From positions 62,001-126,000 of the forward strand of contig RCAB01000076.1 of assembly GCA_003640385.1 (NCBI GenBank): a stretch of DNA of 64,000 nt, in the 5' to 3' direction. Below, in pieces: positions 1-12,429 of the stretch. This DNA comes from Setaria digitata. Taxonomy: Eukaryota; Nematoda; Chromadorea; Rhabditida; Setariidae. The notes below the pieces were generated by a model, which did not search any database, was not told where the DNA came from, and saw only the letters and a program-made list of their open reading frames with translations. Numbering within the stretch: the stretch's first letter is position 1; every line of letters begins with the position of its first letter. The position numbers were made by a program, and so were the translations under genes.

Positions 1-1571
1 CAGCCGAATGTTTGATAACTAATTGAGTTGTATCAGCTGATCTCCGTTAATTTATTATAACAGTGCTTTTATCGATTTCAATATATTTATCATATAATAT
101 TTGGAATCAATAGTTCTTTTAAAATGGTATCCATTTATTCAAAATACGGGGCAAGTCCAAACTTAATTTGGTTAGTTTGTAATTGGTCATTCCTTATTTT
201 ACTTAAAGTTCCATTTCGTCACACGAGTGATAATCTGATCACGTTTTAAGAGGTTTACGTGCATGTAGTAGTTTCATCGACTCTCCATTACTAGTAGCGT
301 ATCAATGACTGACGTAGTCAACGTACGCTGCTGCACTGTAACCTATCTCACTCACTGCAAATGGAAATTTTTCCTAAAATTTAAAAATTTTATACGTCGA
401 TAAGCGAATGGATGGCTGAGAAGTTAAGCGTGAAGAATAACGTTACTTGCGTGACCAATCATCTCTTTTCGACTCTGTTCACCTGTCCGCACGCGCTCAC
501 TAACAGTATGTAACTTCTTATCACTACTGTCACTCGTCATCGCTTCACTGTTGTCGCCGGAAGTGATTAATTTTATTTTTTGACACATGATTCGGTTTGC
601 ATAATTAATTATGGGAAACGCCAGCACGAATGGATTAAAATTTCATCACCGTCAAAATTAGCATAAATGATTTGTGGATGGATCTAGCAGAAGCATGCAT
701 TTTACTTCTCTTCGCATTCAATCAAAATAATTTTAATTAGCTAATTAGGGCAATACCAATCTTCCCTGGAGGTGAGGTAGAGGGGATGGGAATGATCTGA
801 TCTGCTGAAGGAATTCAGTTCCGAACCAAACTTAGTTTTGAGTTTGAACATGAGTAAAAGTAAAATTGATTTGTCTTCTCCTTGTCCTCTTCCATCAGCT
901 GCAAGGGAAAGCAAGCTGCACTAGGGATAAGCAAATAAATCAACAAGAAGCAGTCAGAAGTGAAGACCTGAGATCCAAAATTAGGCAGTAGTTTGGAGTG
1001 AGTCAGAGAGTCCTACTCTTCCTGCTACCACACACCGCAATCAATACTAGGCGGTAATACTGGTCTCGGTCCAAAAACCGGTAGCACTCGTCCTGTCATT
1101 TTCAGTTCACTGTTACAAGTGATCGCGGAAAGTACTGCTAGAAAGGAGTGAAGTGTTAATTTAGCTCCATCACACTAATTAGAAATCACCGCTTCGTTCC
1201 ACAGTGTTCAGAAGTCCAGCGAAACGTTAACAATTTCACTGATCTTTGACCTTCCCTCCTTATCAGAAGTTTTAAATGTTAAAACGTATAGGGAAGTGAT
1301 GTGGAAGACCGCCTTCGCAGAGCTTATCAGCGACCAAAAGCCAACCATCAGTAGTACAAATACTCGTACCATTCTCCTTCCATACATTCCTTTCCTCCAC
1401 TGCACTGCTTCTTCTCTCAGACACTTTTTGGCCACTCGTACGTGGAATGACCTGGAAGTTTCGGCCAGCCGTCTCCACTCAAACTTGGGGTTCCTCTACG
1501 CGCTTTCACAGCCACTCTTGCTTATTTTCGTCAGGAGCTTGCTACCGATTATAATAATTTCCAAACAAGTA

Positions 1572-1626
1572 CAGAGAGAGAGAACAAGGGGAGAGAGGAG
1601 AGAGGGAGAGAGAGAGAGAGAGAGAA
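1572..1626. repeat. GA-rich simple repeat
   Basis: A purine-only stretch of AG dinucleotides broken by GGG and AAC. It creates long but meaningless open frames on both strands. Confidence 0.85.
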
Positions 1627-2262
1627 AAAGGCCTCTAAGGAATGAATTGACAACTGATAGAGACGAGCAAACGGAATAAATGACATTATCCATCCATTCG
1701 CTTCTGCAACTTCATGGCCAGTCCCTTATCCTTTTCTTTTGCATCTCGGATAACTCGGGAAGATTTCCTGGTAGATTCACTCACTCCAGTACTCCTCCCG
1801 CGGGATAGTTGCCGGCAGAAGTACGCAGTGACTATCCTGCACCACTGCCTTTTTCGGTGCTTTGTTTTCAATTTGGATATTAAGAGGAGAAGAAGAGAAC
1901 GAAAGGATGCGACAAATACAGTAGGAGAGACAGATAAAGGGATAGATATTTGAGATATTGCGAGAGAAAGGTAGAAATAAGGAGGACGAAGGGGAAGAGA
2001 CTGTGGAAATAGCCAGGGGAAATATTGGGAGAATGAAAGAAGCGATCGGGGATTCGTCAGATTATTATCAGTGTAGGTGGTATTTGGATGTCATTTAATG
2101 ATAAGTGATAAGCTTCTGTTTGAGTGCTATAGTAGTGAGTCTGACAGGATGGGAAATTGACGAGTTTATTTCGAACTTCTGTGTTGTTTCGGTCGTAAAA
2201 TTGATTTACAAGTTTGATAATTTTGACAACAGTTGTAAAAAAATTCGAAAGTAACATTGTAG

Positions 2263-2273
2263 ATATTTTGCAG
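2263..2273 (+). promoter_or_regulatory. Likely trans-splice (or 5' UTR) acceptor of acetyl-CoA synthetase
   Basis: A T-rich run ending in TTTTGCAG lies 33 bases before the ATG at 2307. This is the usual position of a spliced-leader acceptor in nematodes. A normal acceptor behind a non-coding first exon cannot be excluded. Confidence 0.5.
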
Positions 2274-2306
2274 TGGTAATTCATTCTTGAAAATTTATAA
2301 GGAACG

Positions 2307-5300
2307 ATGTCGGATGCTCGGGTGAAATTTTCAGTTCCTGAAACGCATGGTGTAGGAGAAGATGAAGAATGGTTTGTTCCACCTGCACCTATCCTTGCTG
2401 GTAAGCTTCATTATCCTTTTTTTTTCGTTTACTAGTTTTATGCTATATTTTGAGTTCCTTTTTAACGCTTATTACTGGTATCTTCTTAGAAAAGGCTATT
2501 TCTGCTGAAACGAATCATCCTGTTATTGATTTGCCTGGCCTTTCATTTCTTTTTTTTTTTTGTTTCAATTTTACCAAAAGCTGTCAATCGTGTTTTCGAA
2601 AGACTTATTCCGTGATAGCGTTTGATTAGTGTTGATCGAAAACAATAAGACCGTCGACCAAAAATAGTACAGTCTCTGCCTCTCTCGTCAGTGATGTTTC
2701 TTTAAAGGATATGTATGGCATAATACATACACATATAATTAATGAGATGACAAGAATGATCGAGGGAGGAAAGGTGAAGACAATGGAATGAAAATATACC
2801 CTTTTACAGTTCATAATTAGTGCATGTGAGAAAGGGCGCTGTAAACTATCACGGATGTTTTCCCGATAATCACTCCCAAATTGTGATCTTTTTTAAAATG
2901 CCTCACGCATGTTCAATTGTAGAACACAAATTTAATTTAATCTTATCCCTAAACTTAACTTCATGCACATAATGTTACTTCAATTGGAAGTTCTGAATTG
3001 ATTTCTTAATATCTTAAATACAACAATATTGATTCCATATTTCATTCATTAAGACAGATGATTTGTTCAGGTGCTCATGTCAGGGGGATTGACTCTTATC
3101 GAGAAATGTATAGCAACTCCATTAATAATGCCGATGAATTCTGGAAAACTGTAGCGAAAGAGCTATACTTCGAGAAAGAATCTAAAAAAGTCAGTTATTT
3201 GGCAGTATTTTGAGTATGTATATTAACAGGAAGGAATTTCACATTTTTTTTGTCGATTCAACAAGATGTTAAAAAAAAAATGATCTTGTTTTCATCTTCA
3301 AATTTTGTGGTATTCTGAGAAAGAAACGGCTTCTTCTCTTTCTTTGGTTGATTGTATGTCGACATTCTAGAAAATTATAGCGTAAATGACTTTAGGGATT
3401 GGAATGGAATTTTGATTGTCGTAAGGGAGATGTTTATGTGCATTTCATGGAAGGGGCACAGACAAACATTGCCTATAACTGTTTGGAACGAAATATAAAT
3501 AAAGGCAAGTTTGTAATAAAAGTATGGATCTTGGCAAATTAAAACAGGAATATTCAGATGTGCTAAAGGGTTGCTGAAGTAAATATTTTATTTGTTCTTA
3601 AGATGACTTTAAAAAGTAGGATACTTAGAACGCCAACAAAAATTTTTCTACAGTCTTGCAGTGAAATCAGAATTTAAGGGTATGGTTCTCGTACGGCGTT
3701 GTTGTGGGAAGGAAATGAGCCCGGTGATTGCTGTTCTATTACTTTTCAAGATCTGTTTGACAAAGTCGTCACTTTTTCTGCAGTTCTGCGATCTCACGGT
3801 GTTAAAAAGGTTCGGTGCGGAATTTATATTATCTTTCCTCTGGTTTATTTGGCAGTCTTCTGGTGATATATTACCTCTGGAGGAGTGCGTTGAAAGTGGA
3901 TGGATATACTATACCTAACTTTGTATGATAATGTCTTAATTTATTTAGGGGCATGCCGTGGTGATCTATCTACCAATGACACTTGAATTGCCGATAGCAA
4001 TGCTGTCATGTGCCAGAATTGGTGCAGTTCATGCGGTGGTATTTGCTGGTTTTAGTTCTGATGCTTTAGCAGCTCGAATATGTCAAACAGAAGCTCGCAT
4101 CTTGATTACTGCTGATGGATATTATCGGGGAAAAAAGCTTGTGACGCTAAAAAAAATTGCTGATAGTGCTCTCGTTGAATGCATTGCTGTGGTGGGTCTA
4201 TTTTAATTGCGTGATTAATATATGTGATCGTCTAGATCATGATATGAACTTATGTTTTAAAGATTAGAGTGTTGGTGGCAAATTTTAGTCATAGCATCGT
4301 AATTTGAAAAGAGCTGGAGACCGATGGGTTTCCAATCATACTGCTCATAAAATTTTTTTGTTTGAATGAATACTCTAGGAGTATTTTTAGTTGATTTTTT
4401 GGTTTATATTAAAATATATACTATAACTCTTGCAGGATAAGCCGGTGGATAAGGTCATCGTTATAAAACATCTAGAACGTATTCGTAAACCGAACGGTAC
4501 TGCTTCTGTCGATGTAAATTTAACGTTTATTTGTTGTCATATTTTCTTTCTGAAATGCTACGTTTCTGTTGCCCAAAGGAAGTACGTTGGACAATGAATT
4601 TTTCAAGGAATTGCTGATTAAGCTTTATGCTTGATTGCAATATGCCTTTCTTATTTTTTAATGTTTCACTGCTTAAGGCAGTACCAAAAGTATATAAAGA
4701 TTTATCAAATAATACAAATTCAATTAAAAGAGATATCAAAATCTATTGAGTTATGAAAAATATATCGAATAACAATGCTAAATTCATTTAAATTGGTTTT
4801 CTTCTCCCACTAATTTCTCTGATTTTACAGAAAATTGAAATATCTCCAATAACCTGGGTCACTTTTGGTTTTTTCCATCCAAAAAATACAATTTGCAAAT
4901 TTATAAGCTTACCAGATATGTAATGCTTATTTTTTTAGGTGTCGTTGAGCCCGGGACGAGATGTTATCTGGGATGAAGAAATGGAGCGATTGAAAGAAGT
5001 GAATTCTGAGATTGAATGGAACGATGCCGAAGATCCTCTGTTCATTCTTTACACATCCGGTTCAACGGGTCAGCCAAAGGGGATCGTGCATACTACTGCT
5101 GGTTACATGACATATACTTATGCTACTGTCAAATTTGTCTTTGACGCGCATCCCGAAAAAGACATATACTGGTGAATTCTCAGATCACATGTTTTCAGTA
5201 TAGATAAGGTTAAAATGGAAAATGATTGCTACTTATGGGTGACGAGAATGGTTTTGAAAATACAGGGAAAATTAAGAACACATTCTTAGATCTCAGACTT

Positions 5301-7451
5301 TTGCTGGAACTACCAGTTGCGAATTTCGATTTTTTCGAATAAAAAACTCAGAAAGCATTTTTGATTATTCTCAAGATGTCCAAATCATTTCGCTATTTAT
5401 TACAGGTGCACTGCTGATTGTGGTTGGATTACTGGACATTCATATCTCGTATATGGGCCACTTCTTAATGGTTTGACATGTGTTATGTATGAAGGCGTGC
5501 CCAGTTATCCTACACCTGCAAGAATCTGGCAAATTGTTGAGAAATACAAGGTAAACCGGTGGTTAATACATGGTTAAAGCATTTATTCTAATGCTTCCAG
5601 TGTTTTGTTTGCTTTTTGGTTGCCATTTCTCGATTTCTTAATATTGCTCAGTTTGTTTTCTTAAATTTTATTTCCTCTTTTTTTTTTTTAAATTTAATTC
5701 TGTCTCCAAATTATGTAATCCTAATTTGAATTGATGTTTTTCATAACTGATTTAGCTTTTACTTGATATAAGATTACTTTTTCCTGTACAGGTCACAACC
5801 TTATATACTGCGCCAACAGCAGTTCGTGCTTTGATGGCTTTTGGTAACCAATATGTTACACCCCACAATCGTTCATCACTTCGTCTGTTGGGTTCAGTGG
5901 GTGAACCAATCAATCCAGCCGCGTGGAAGTGGATGTACAAGGTATTCATTTGTTCAATTTCTTATTTTGTTACGTGGCATAATCACTACAGTATTGCATT
6001 CTTCTTGTTAAAATTTTATTTTAGTGACCAAAATTGTGAACTTCAGGTTGTTGGAGAAGGTCGTTGTGCTGTCATTGACACTTATTGGCAGACAGAAACA
6101 GGCGGACATACAATTGCACCCTTGCCAGCTTCAGTTCCTTGTAAGCCAGGCAGTGCGACGCTTCCCTTCTTTGGAATAGAACCGGTTATTATTAATGCGG
6201 ACGGTCGTGAAGTCGAAGGAGTTGGTGAAGGAACTTTGGTAACTGTTTTACTTCAAATATTTTTCACGGCTATTTGTACGTATTACTTTATAAATAATAT
6301 TATTAACAAAGCTCTTTTATACATCCGTGATTCCAGTAGATCCAATCAACTTCAAGTAAATGTCTCATGCCGACTAGTTGACTTGAATAGCTTAGGAAAA
6401 AAATAGTTCTCCATAATATGTAAATCTAACTCTTACTGTTGCAGTGTTTCAAACGGGCTTGGCCAGGTATCAGCAGAAGTGTGCTAGGTGATCATAACCG
6501 GTTTGTAAAAACCTACTTTTCCCCATTTCCGGGCTATTATTTTACTGGTGATGGAGCGCGTCGAGATGAAGATGGTTATTACTGGATTACAGGTATAAAT
6601 CCATTATTTGCCATGACATCGGTGGAAATTCGGACCGATTCAACAAACATCTTTTTTATTTTTTTATTGCAGGACGCATCGATGATCTCATGAATGTCTC
6701 TGGTCATTTACTTTCCACTGCTGAAATTGAATCTGCGCTTGTTTCGGACGATGATGTAGTAGAGGCAGCAGTAGTTGCAGCACCGCATGATATCAAAGGC
6801 AGCTTTCCCTATGCTTTCGTCACATTACGACTGGTATTGTTTGTTGTAAATTCTGTAATGAACTCTCTGAAGACGAATGGTGATTTAAATGTAAGAATGA
6901 AATTGTTATGGTCCTCTTCTTAATCATATAACTGTGTGTTGCAAATCATATTATTTCAGGGAGTAGAACTTACGGAGAGAAAAGTTGAAGATCTGAAACT
7001 TCTCGTACGAAGAAAAATAGGTGCGATTGCTGTGCCGGATGTTATACAAGTAACTCCGGGATTACCTAAAACACGATCAGGTGAGCCATCTATGAACATT
7101 GCATTTAATCATGGGAGTGTAAGTGTTGAAACATGAATATGGTAAATATTTTTGGTCTGACTCATATCGACATATTCTTTCTTTAACAGCGAAATGCATT
7201 TCTCTCTCTCGTTTGGAAATGAGATATAATGGGAGGTTCGATTATTCACTTAAGCATTCTTGAAATAAGAGGCAGTTAGTTCAGCTTTCTAAATCTATTA
7301 ACTCGTAATTTAAGGGAAGGTGACGCGTCGCATTCTACGGAAAGTTGCTGAAGGTGATAAAGCTGCCGATTTGGGTGATACCACTACACTTGTTGATGAG
7401 ACGGTGATTGCTCATTTATGGAGTGGTCGAGCAGAAACACGGACTGGTTGA
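2307..7451 (+). CDS. acs-19: Acetyl-CoA synthetase (AMP-forming), ACSS2/acs-19 type
   Basis: Joins acetate, ATP and CoA to make acetyl-CoA and AMP in the cytosol/nucleus. Fourteen exons stay in phase and give 686 aa: 2307-2400, 3071-3189, 3396-3504, 3679-3809, 3949-4191, 4436-4513, 4939-5171, 5406-5550, 5792-5941, 6047-6238, 6445-6592, 6673-6833, 6960-7080 and 7315-7451. Length fits the family (about 650-700). Visible motifs are the P-loop [11 protein letters not shown] in exon 7, the A5 motif [10 protein letters not shown] in exon 10, [20 protein letters not shown] across exons 11-12, and the C-terminal [10 protein letters not shown]. The lysine of that motif, about residue 643, is the catalytic lysine that is regulated by acetylation. 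Intron 3 appears to use a GC donor with an AAG acceptor, and intron 13 an AAG acceptor. The symbol is by analogy with C. elegans; the enzyme call is very secure. Confidence 0.97.
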
Positions 7452-8264
7452 AAAGGAGCCGTTACAGCAGTGATTATATTAGATTGCATTAGCATTTGAA
7501 AATTTTTGACTGAATTTTAGTTTATCAGATTTTACAAGCATCGTTTTACTTTTACAACATCTACTATGCGTAAATCCATAATTTCTCATTCCTCTAGTTA
7601 TTATTCTATTTCTGACAGTTAATCTAACATTCAACTTCATATTGTCAGTAAGTGTATTGCAGGAATATTTTTTATATTTCAAGTAACAATTTTGTATGCG
7701 TTAGTTATTGATTGTGTGGTATTCCTGTGTCTGTAGTTTTTAGGCTCACTACCTGTACTCCAATAAAATGGTGTTATATTTGTTTTATGTAGTTGATCAC
7801 AGAGAGAGCACTACAAATGTTCAAGCTAATTGACAGAGTGGACTTGTCCAGTTGTTAGTGGTGGCTGGAATGGTTGAAGTATTCAAAAAAATTTGGAAAA
7901 TTGGAAGTGATCTGAAACAATGACAGCTATAAATTGGGAGGGAATTTGGAAGAGATAATAACTGGTTTGGAAATGGATAAGGAACTGCATTCCACTAAAG
8001 TTTGTCGAAAGAAGAAGTCATTTCGAAGGAAGGACGATGTTTGATTGTGGCTAATAACTATTTTAGGGTTCCTCTTCCGCTCCTAATAAGTGAATTTTTT
8101 GCCGATTTCAATCATGTTCTGTCTAAAGCCTAACGGTTCCTCTCGCCTCAGCATTAATTTCTAAAAACTTTTAATAACAACGGCAGTTTTCTGTAGCAAT
8201 TGTAGCAATTCAATTTATTTATTTATTTTTTTTTAAATGCGAAATATGAGCAACTAATTTCATC
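7452..8264. other. Intergenic region between acs and its divergent paralog
   Basis: Holds the likely 3' UTR of acetyl-CoA synthetase and the promoter of the paralog. No coding exon is recognised. Confidence 0.6.
7762..7767 (+). terminator. Candidate polyadenylation signal (AATAAA)
   Basis: AATAAA lies about 310 bases after the acetyl-CoA synthetase stop codon. It is the first good signal downstream on this strand that I noticed. Confidence 0.5.
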
Positions 8265-10550
8265 ATGAATAGTGCATATTTTTGTTTCATTTCTATGATA
8301 TTCTTTAGTATGATACAGTATTCTGTGTTGGAATTACCTCTGTCTTTATATCTAAACGGTTTCATGAAACAGTTGATAAAAGAACTTTATGAAGATCGAA
8401 AATCCAATCATATATCTTCAGACTTGAATTTCTTAAATTTCACTTCCGAGGAAAAACACCGATTTCTAATTTTAATGTCAATTAAAAATTTGTCATACGA
8501 GTGTGTAGATGCTTGGAAAGACAAAGTGCAAAAGGAAACTAGTCGACTTTACTGGTAAAATTTGTTCGAATATATTACTCGCTTTATGAAACACCTTTCT
8601 AAATGCGCACTGTCAAAATTTATTTTCTAGTATAATAAGCAAGAGAGTGCCCTCATATCATAGGATTGTTTAGACAAAAGTGATTGAATTTTGGAATTTA
8701 AAATAGACAAATTTAAATGAAATGGAAGATTCAAATCCAAGAAATTCGTATTCAGGATTGGTAATTATTATGATAATGAAGTATATGATGATGCAGAATT
8801 AAGTGCTGAAACAATAGATATTTTGGTGAACAAATGTGCCGATGTGTTTCAAGGATTTCAATTAAAGGATAAGCCGATAGTTCTTTATCTACCCAATCTT
8901 TTACAACTTCCTATCGCTGTACTGGCTGCCTTTCGAATAGGACTAACCGTCTTACCCATTGTAAGCATCTAATTAGCCAATTACGGCATCACATGTGGCC
9001 AAAAGATGAGGCTTACTTTCTACTAAGCAGTAAATTTGGTCACATCTAATGCATTTCACACTTCTTAGAATAAATGAAATAAATCTTATAAGCAATTATT
9101 CCATTCTATTCTATAATTGAGAGTGCTACAAACGAAGATGGCAACTATTTACATGATGTACTGAAAATTAGCGGTGCAAATACCGTGATAACAGTGGATG
9201 GTTTCTGGATGGGTAGCAAACTGATCAAGAATAAGGAAATTCTCGATACGGCAATTATCAACAGCGTATATTTTGTTGTTTCTGAGAGTACTAACAGAAA
9301 GTAAGAGAAAAAAACTAAGCCACATATAAGTAGTTTTTCTAACAATCATACTTCTCGCAAAAACGAAAACTCTGATATTCTAATTTTCATTTCCTATATA
9401 TCATTGATTCATTTACATTAACTCTAAATACTCGGCAGGCTGTACGACGTGTTCTCGTTGTACGACATGTTAGTCCAGATGAAAGAATACCACCACCACA
9501 TGTGCAACTAATTGCTAGACGACCTTACTATAACTACAAGGTTTGCTATCTACAAAGGTTCTTACTTGTTTGCATCGAGTATAATACTAGATTTGCTGGC
9601 GGATGAAATAAACTTTACTCTTTCTCGAATTTCATCACATCGACACGGAATACGTTTACTAGCATTTAAGGTCACGATGAAAGAGAATCGAGATTCATGG
9701 TGGAGTACATTCTTCCCAAAAGCATCCATTTCTTGCATGCCAAGAACGGTTCCCAACAACTCCACCTCACTGCTGTTGCCTATCAGGTACCACTACTAAC
9801 ACAGTTACAGAATCATTACAGAAGTAATTTCACTCCAAAAACAACCTCTAATTCCAGTCATTAGCTTCTGATTCTTCTGAAAACCCAGACTTTTTAAACT
9901 ACCAATTCCAGAAATGATTCCACAACACGAATGCTTTCCATTTCATTTGAAAAACTTGAAGCAGAAATCAGTCGTGTGCAAGTCATTTTACATCAGAACG
10001 AACCAAGCTTAATTATCAGCACAGCAAATATTCTTCACCAGATTATTTGCACTTTGGCAGCACTGAAAGTTGGCGCCATACCATCCATCGTAAGCTTCTT
10101 TTAATCTATGGACTTGAAAGGAAAGAAAATAATAGAGTGAGTTTTAAATTTTCAGTACGAAGGGAACATTTTGCATCCCGACCCTTCAAGAATTTCGCAA
10201 ATCATACACACTTACAAGGTCAGTTCTCCCTGAATTTAGCTTTTCAACAGACTTCTATAAAAATTTCACGTTGCGCGTTCGCCACCTATTCTGCTGCCAT
10301 CAGTGCAATTTTTCTGATTCATCCAATTGTTGCCATGACTGGAACGCTGATAATTCCAAGACTTTAGGTGTCAAAACTACTAATCGCTGAAGAAGACCTC
10401 ACTATATTGCTGGACTACAAAGAGTACATAACCTTCTGGAACTTGAAAACCCTCCGACAAATTCTGATCCTTGGAAGCAATAACCTGTGCGAGAAAACAG
10501 AAGAGATCTTTGGCGTATCTTGTGAAAGCACTGAACTCCAGCCGGTTTAA
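8265..10550 (+). CDS. Divergent, truncated acetyl-CoA synthetase-like protein (probable pseudoenzyme)
   Basis: Eight exons join in phase to 426 aa: 8265-8554, 8756-8960, 9122-9265, 9439-9540, 9671-9786, 9912-10089, 10156-10218 and 10368-10550. The product tracks the upstream acetyl-CoA synthetase block by block. YLPNLLQLPIAVLAAFRIG matches [31 protein letters not shown] matches [12 protein letters not shown], and YEGNILHPDPSRISQIIHTYK matches the [21 protein letters not shown] block. Several intron positions are shared. The ATP-binding loop SGSTGQPKG is replaced by NDSTTRMLS. The chain stops before the TETGG motif, so the whole C-terminal catalytic domain, including its lysine, is missing. 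The N-terminus starts with a hydrophobic stretch that the parent lacks. The acceptor at 9121 (GAG) is weak. It could be an expressed pseudoenzyme or a young pseudogene; the open frame over eight exons favours the first. Confidence 0.7.
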
Positions 10551-10958
10551 TAATATGACGTACTAATGAATTGAAAAAACTGTCAGCGGCAGTATCAATA
10601 TTCTTCAACTTTATGAATAGCTTTTACCAAATCCCTTCTTTAACTTTCTTTTAATATGTATTTATTTCTATGTCGGGATAAAATTAAGGATTATCATATA
10701 CTGATTACTTCCCTATCAATCTAACAAAATTTGATCGAATAAACAGCGTGTAGATCATCTCAACCATGAAGAAACCTAATTTTATAAATATTCGTAACAT
10801 GTGTAAAACAGGAATAACACACTAACCAATAAACTTTACAAAACACGGCTGAATAAAATGCATTTCCCTAATATTACGAAGCACGTGATTCGAAAATTTC
10901 TGAGCCATTTTCATACTAAATCTAAATAATTAAATATCATTGGTTACAGCTATAAATT

Positions 10959-11482
<524 letters not shown>

Positions 11483-12429
11483 GCTGAAGAGTTTTTATCG
11501 GATTTTCTGAAATTCAATCAAAATAAAAACCGAAGGGATAACTGTGAAATGAACACCGATGTAGTAACTATGATAAAAACAGCTAAGATAAAACATGAAT
11601 GTTACTACACTAACCACAAGAGGATGTAACAAAAAAGATCTCAGGACGCAGAATACTTTTATAAAAATCCATACGTAGTAAAGTATTTCAGAACAGAGTG
11701 TCAGCTGGGCTTCGTATCTCAGTGTGATAGAGTCAGAAATGCAATCCAGGTTGGATGGTTAGGAAGTATGGGTGAAAAGGGAATTTACTGAAAGGTAAGT
11801 GGGCAGTGGGATACTACAAAATCGTGAGTTTTGCAGGACGGTTAAGTGGTTGTGTGTTACAGTATGAGGGGGGTAAGGTGTTGTAGGGTAAATGGGCATG
11901 CGCTGCAGACAAAGACAGACAACAAACAATAAGAAAGGCGTAAAAAGACCGTGCGCACACACCCTCTCCTCCACCCGAATTACCCGAGACTCACCAGAAC
12001 CTCCGAACAATGACCATAACCCAACAGCTGCAACCGACACCCGACATCCCACAATAAAAATGTTATGGAGACTTCATTTAACGATGAGAGATGGCCCATA
12101 TCCGTTAAAAAGAGTCTTGGGATAGGATTCAAGTTTCATATTTGCAGAAGAAGGCTATGGGTTCATGAAGCGTTTTGGTGTTGTGTAAGGATGATTTAAG
12201 TATTAGAAATGCATGCAACAGATAAGATCCATTCTACCATACAAGAGTAGACTCAGTCGAGAGCTGATTTGTACCTGGCATTTCCCGAGATATCTCACTA
12301 GTTACACCTGGTTGCCATGAGTCCTTCCAGGTTTTCTTTAGATGCAATATTCCTGCATGTCAAATTACCACAACTTTAAAAGAATGGATTCGTCAGATTT
12401 TTTGCTTGCCTTCAGAAGCAGTGCTGTAG
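11483..12429. other. Shared upstream region of ATP synthase c and the GLTP gene
   Basis: The two genes diverge here, so both promoters probably lie in these roughly 950 bases. Open frames at about 11759-12125 overlap each other on both strands and resemble no family. A TTGCCTTCAG acceptor ends at 12415, 14 bases before the next ATG. Confidence 0.5.

Larger units (their letters stand above)
1..2306. other. Non-coding upstream region of acetyl-CoA synthetase
   Basis: No convincing coding exon is seen on either strand. The longer open frames run through a purine-rich GA tract (about 1572-1626) or lack splice and family support. The last part probably holds the promoter and 5' untranslated region of the downstream gene. 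Confidence 0.6.

Noticed and set aside
1296..1693. Long overlapping open frames on both strands
   Set aside because: They run through a GA repeat, giving low-complexity RERERE or SLSLS peptides, and have no family match.
9512..9799. A continuous 95-codon frame taken as a single exon of the acs-like gene
   Set aside because: Only the part from 9671 continues the family alignment in phase; the earlier part is intron read-through.
11759..12125. Open frames on both strands between ATP synthase c and GLTP
   Set aside because: They overlap one another, lack splice partners and resemble no protein family; the interval is better read as a divergent promoter.
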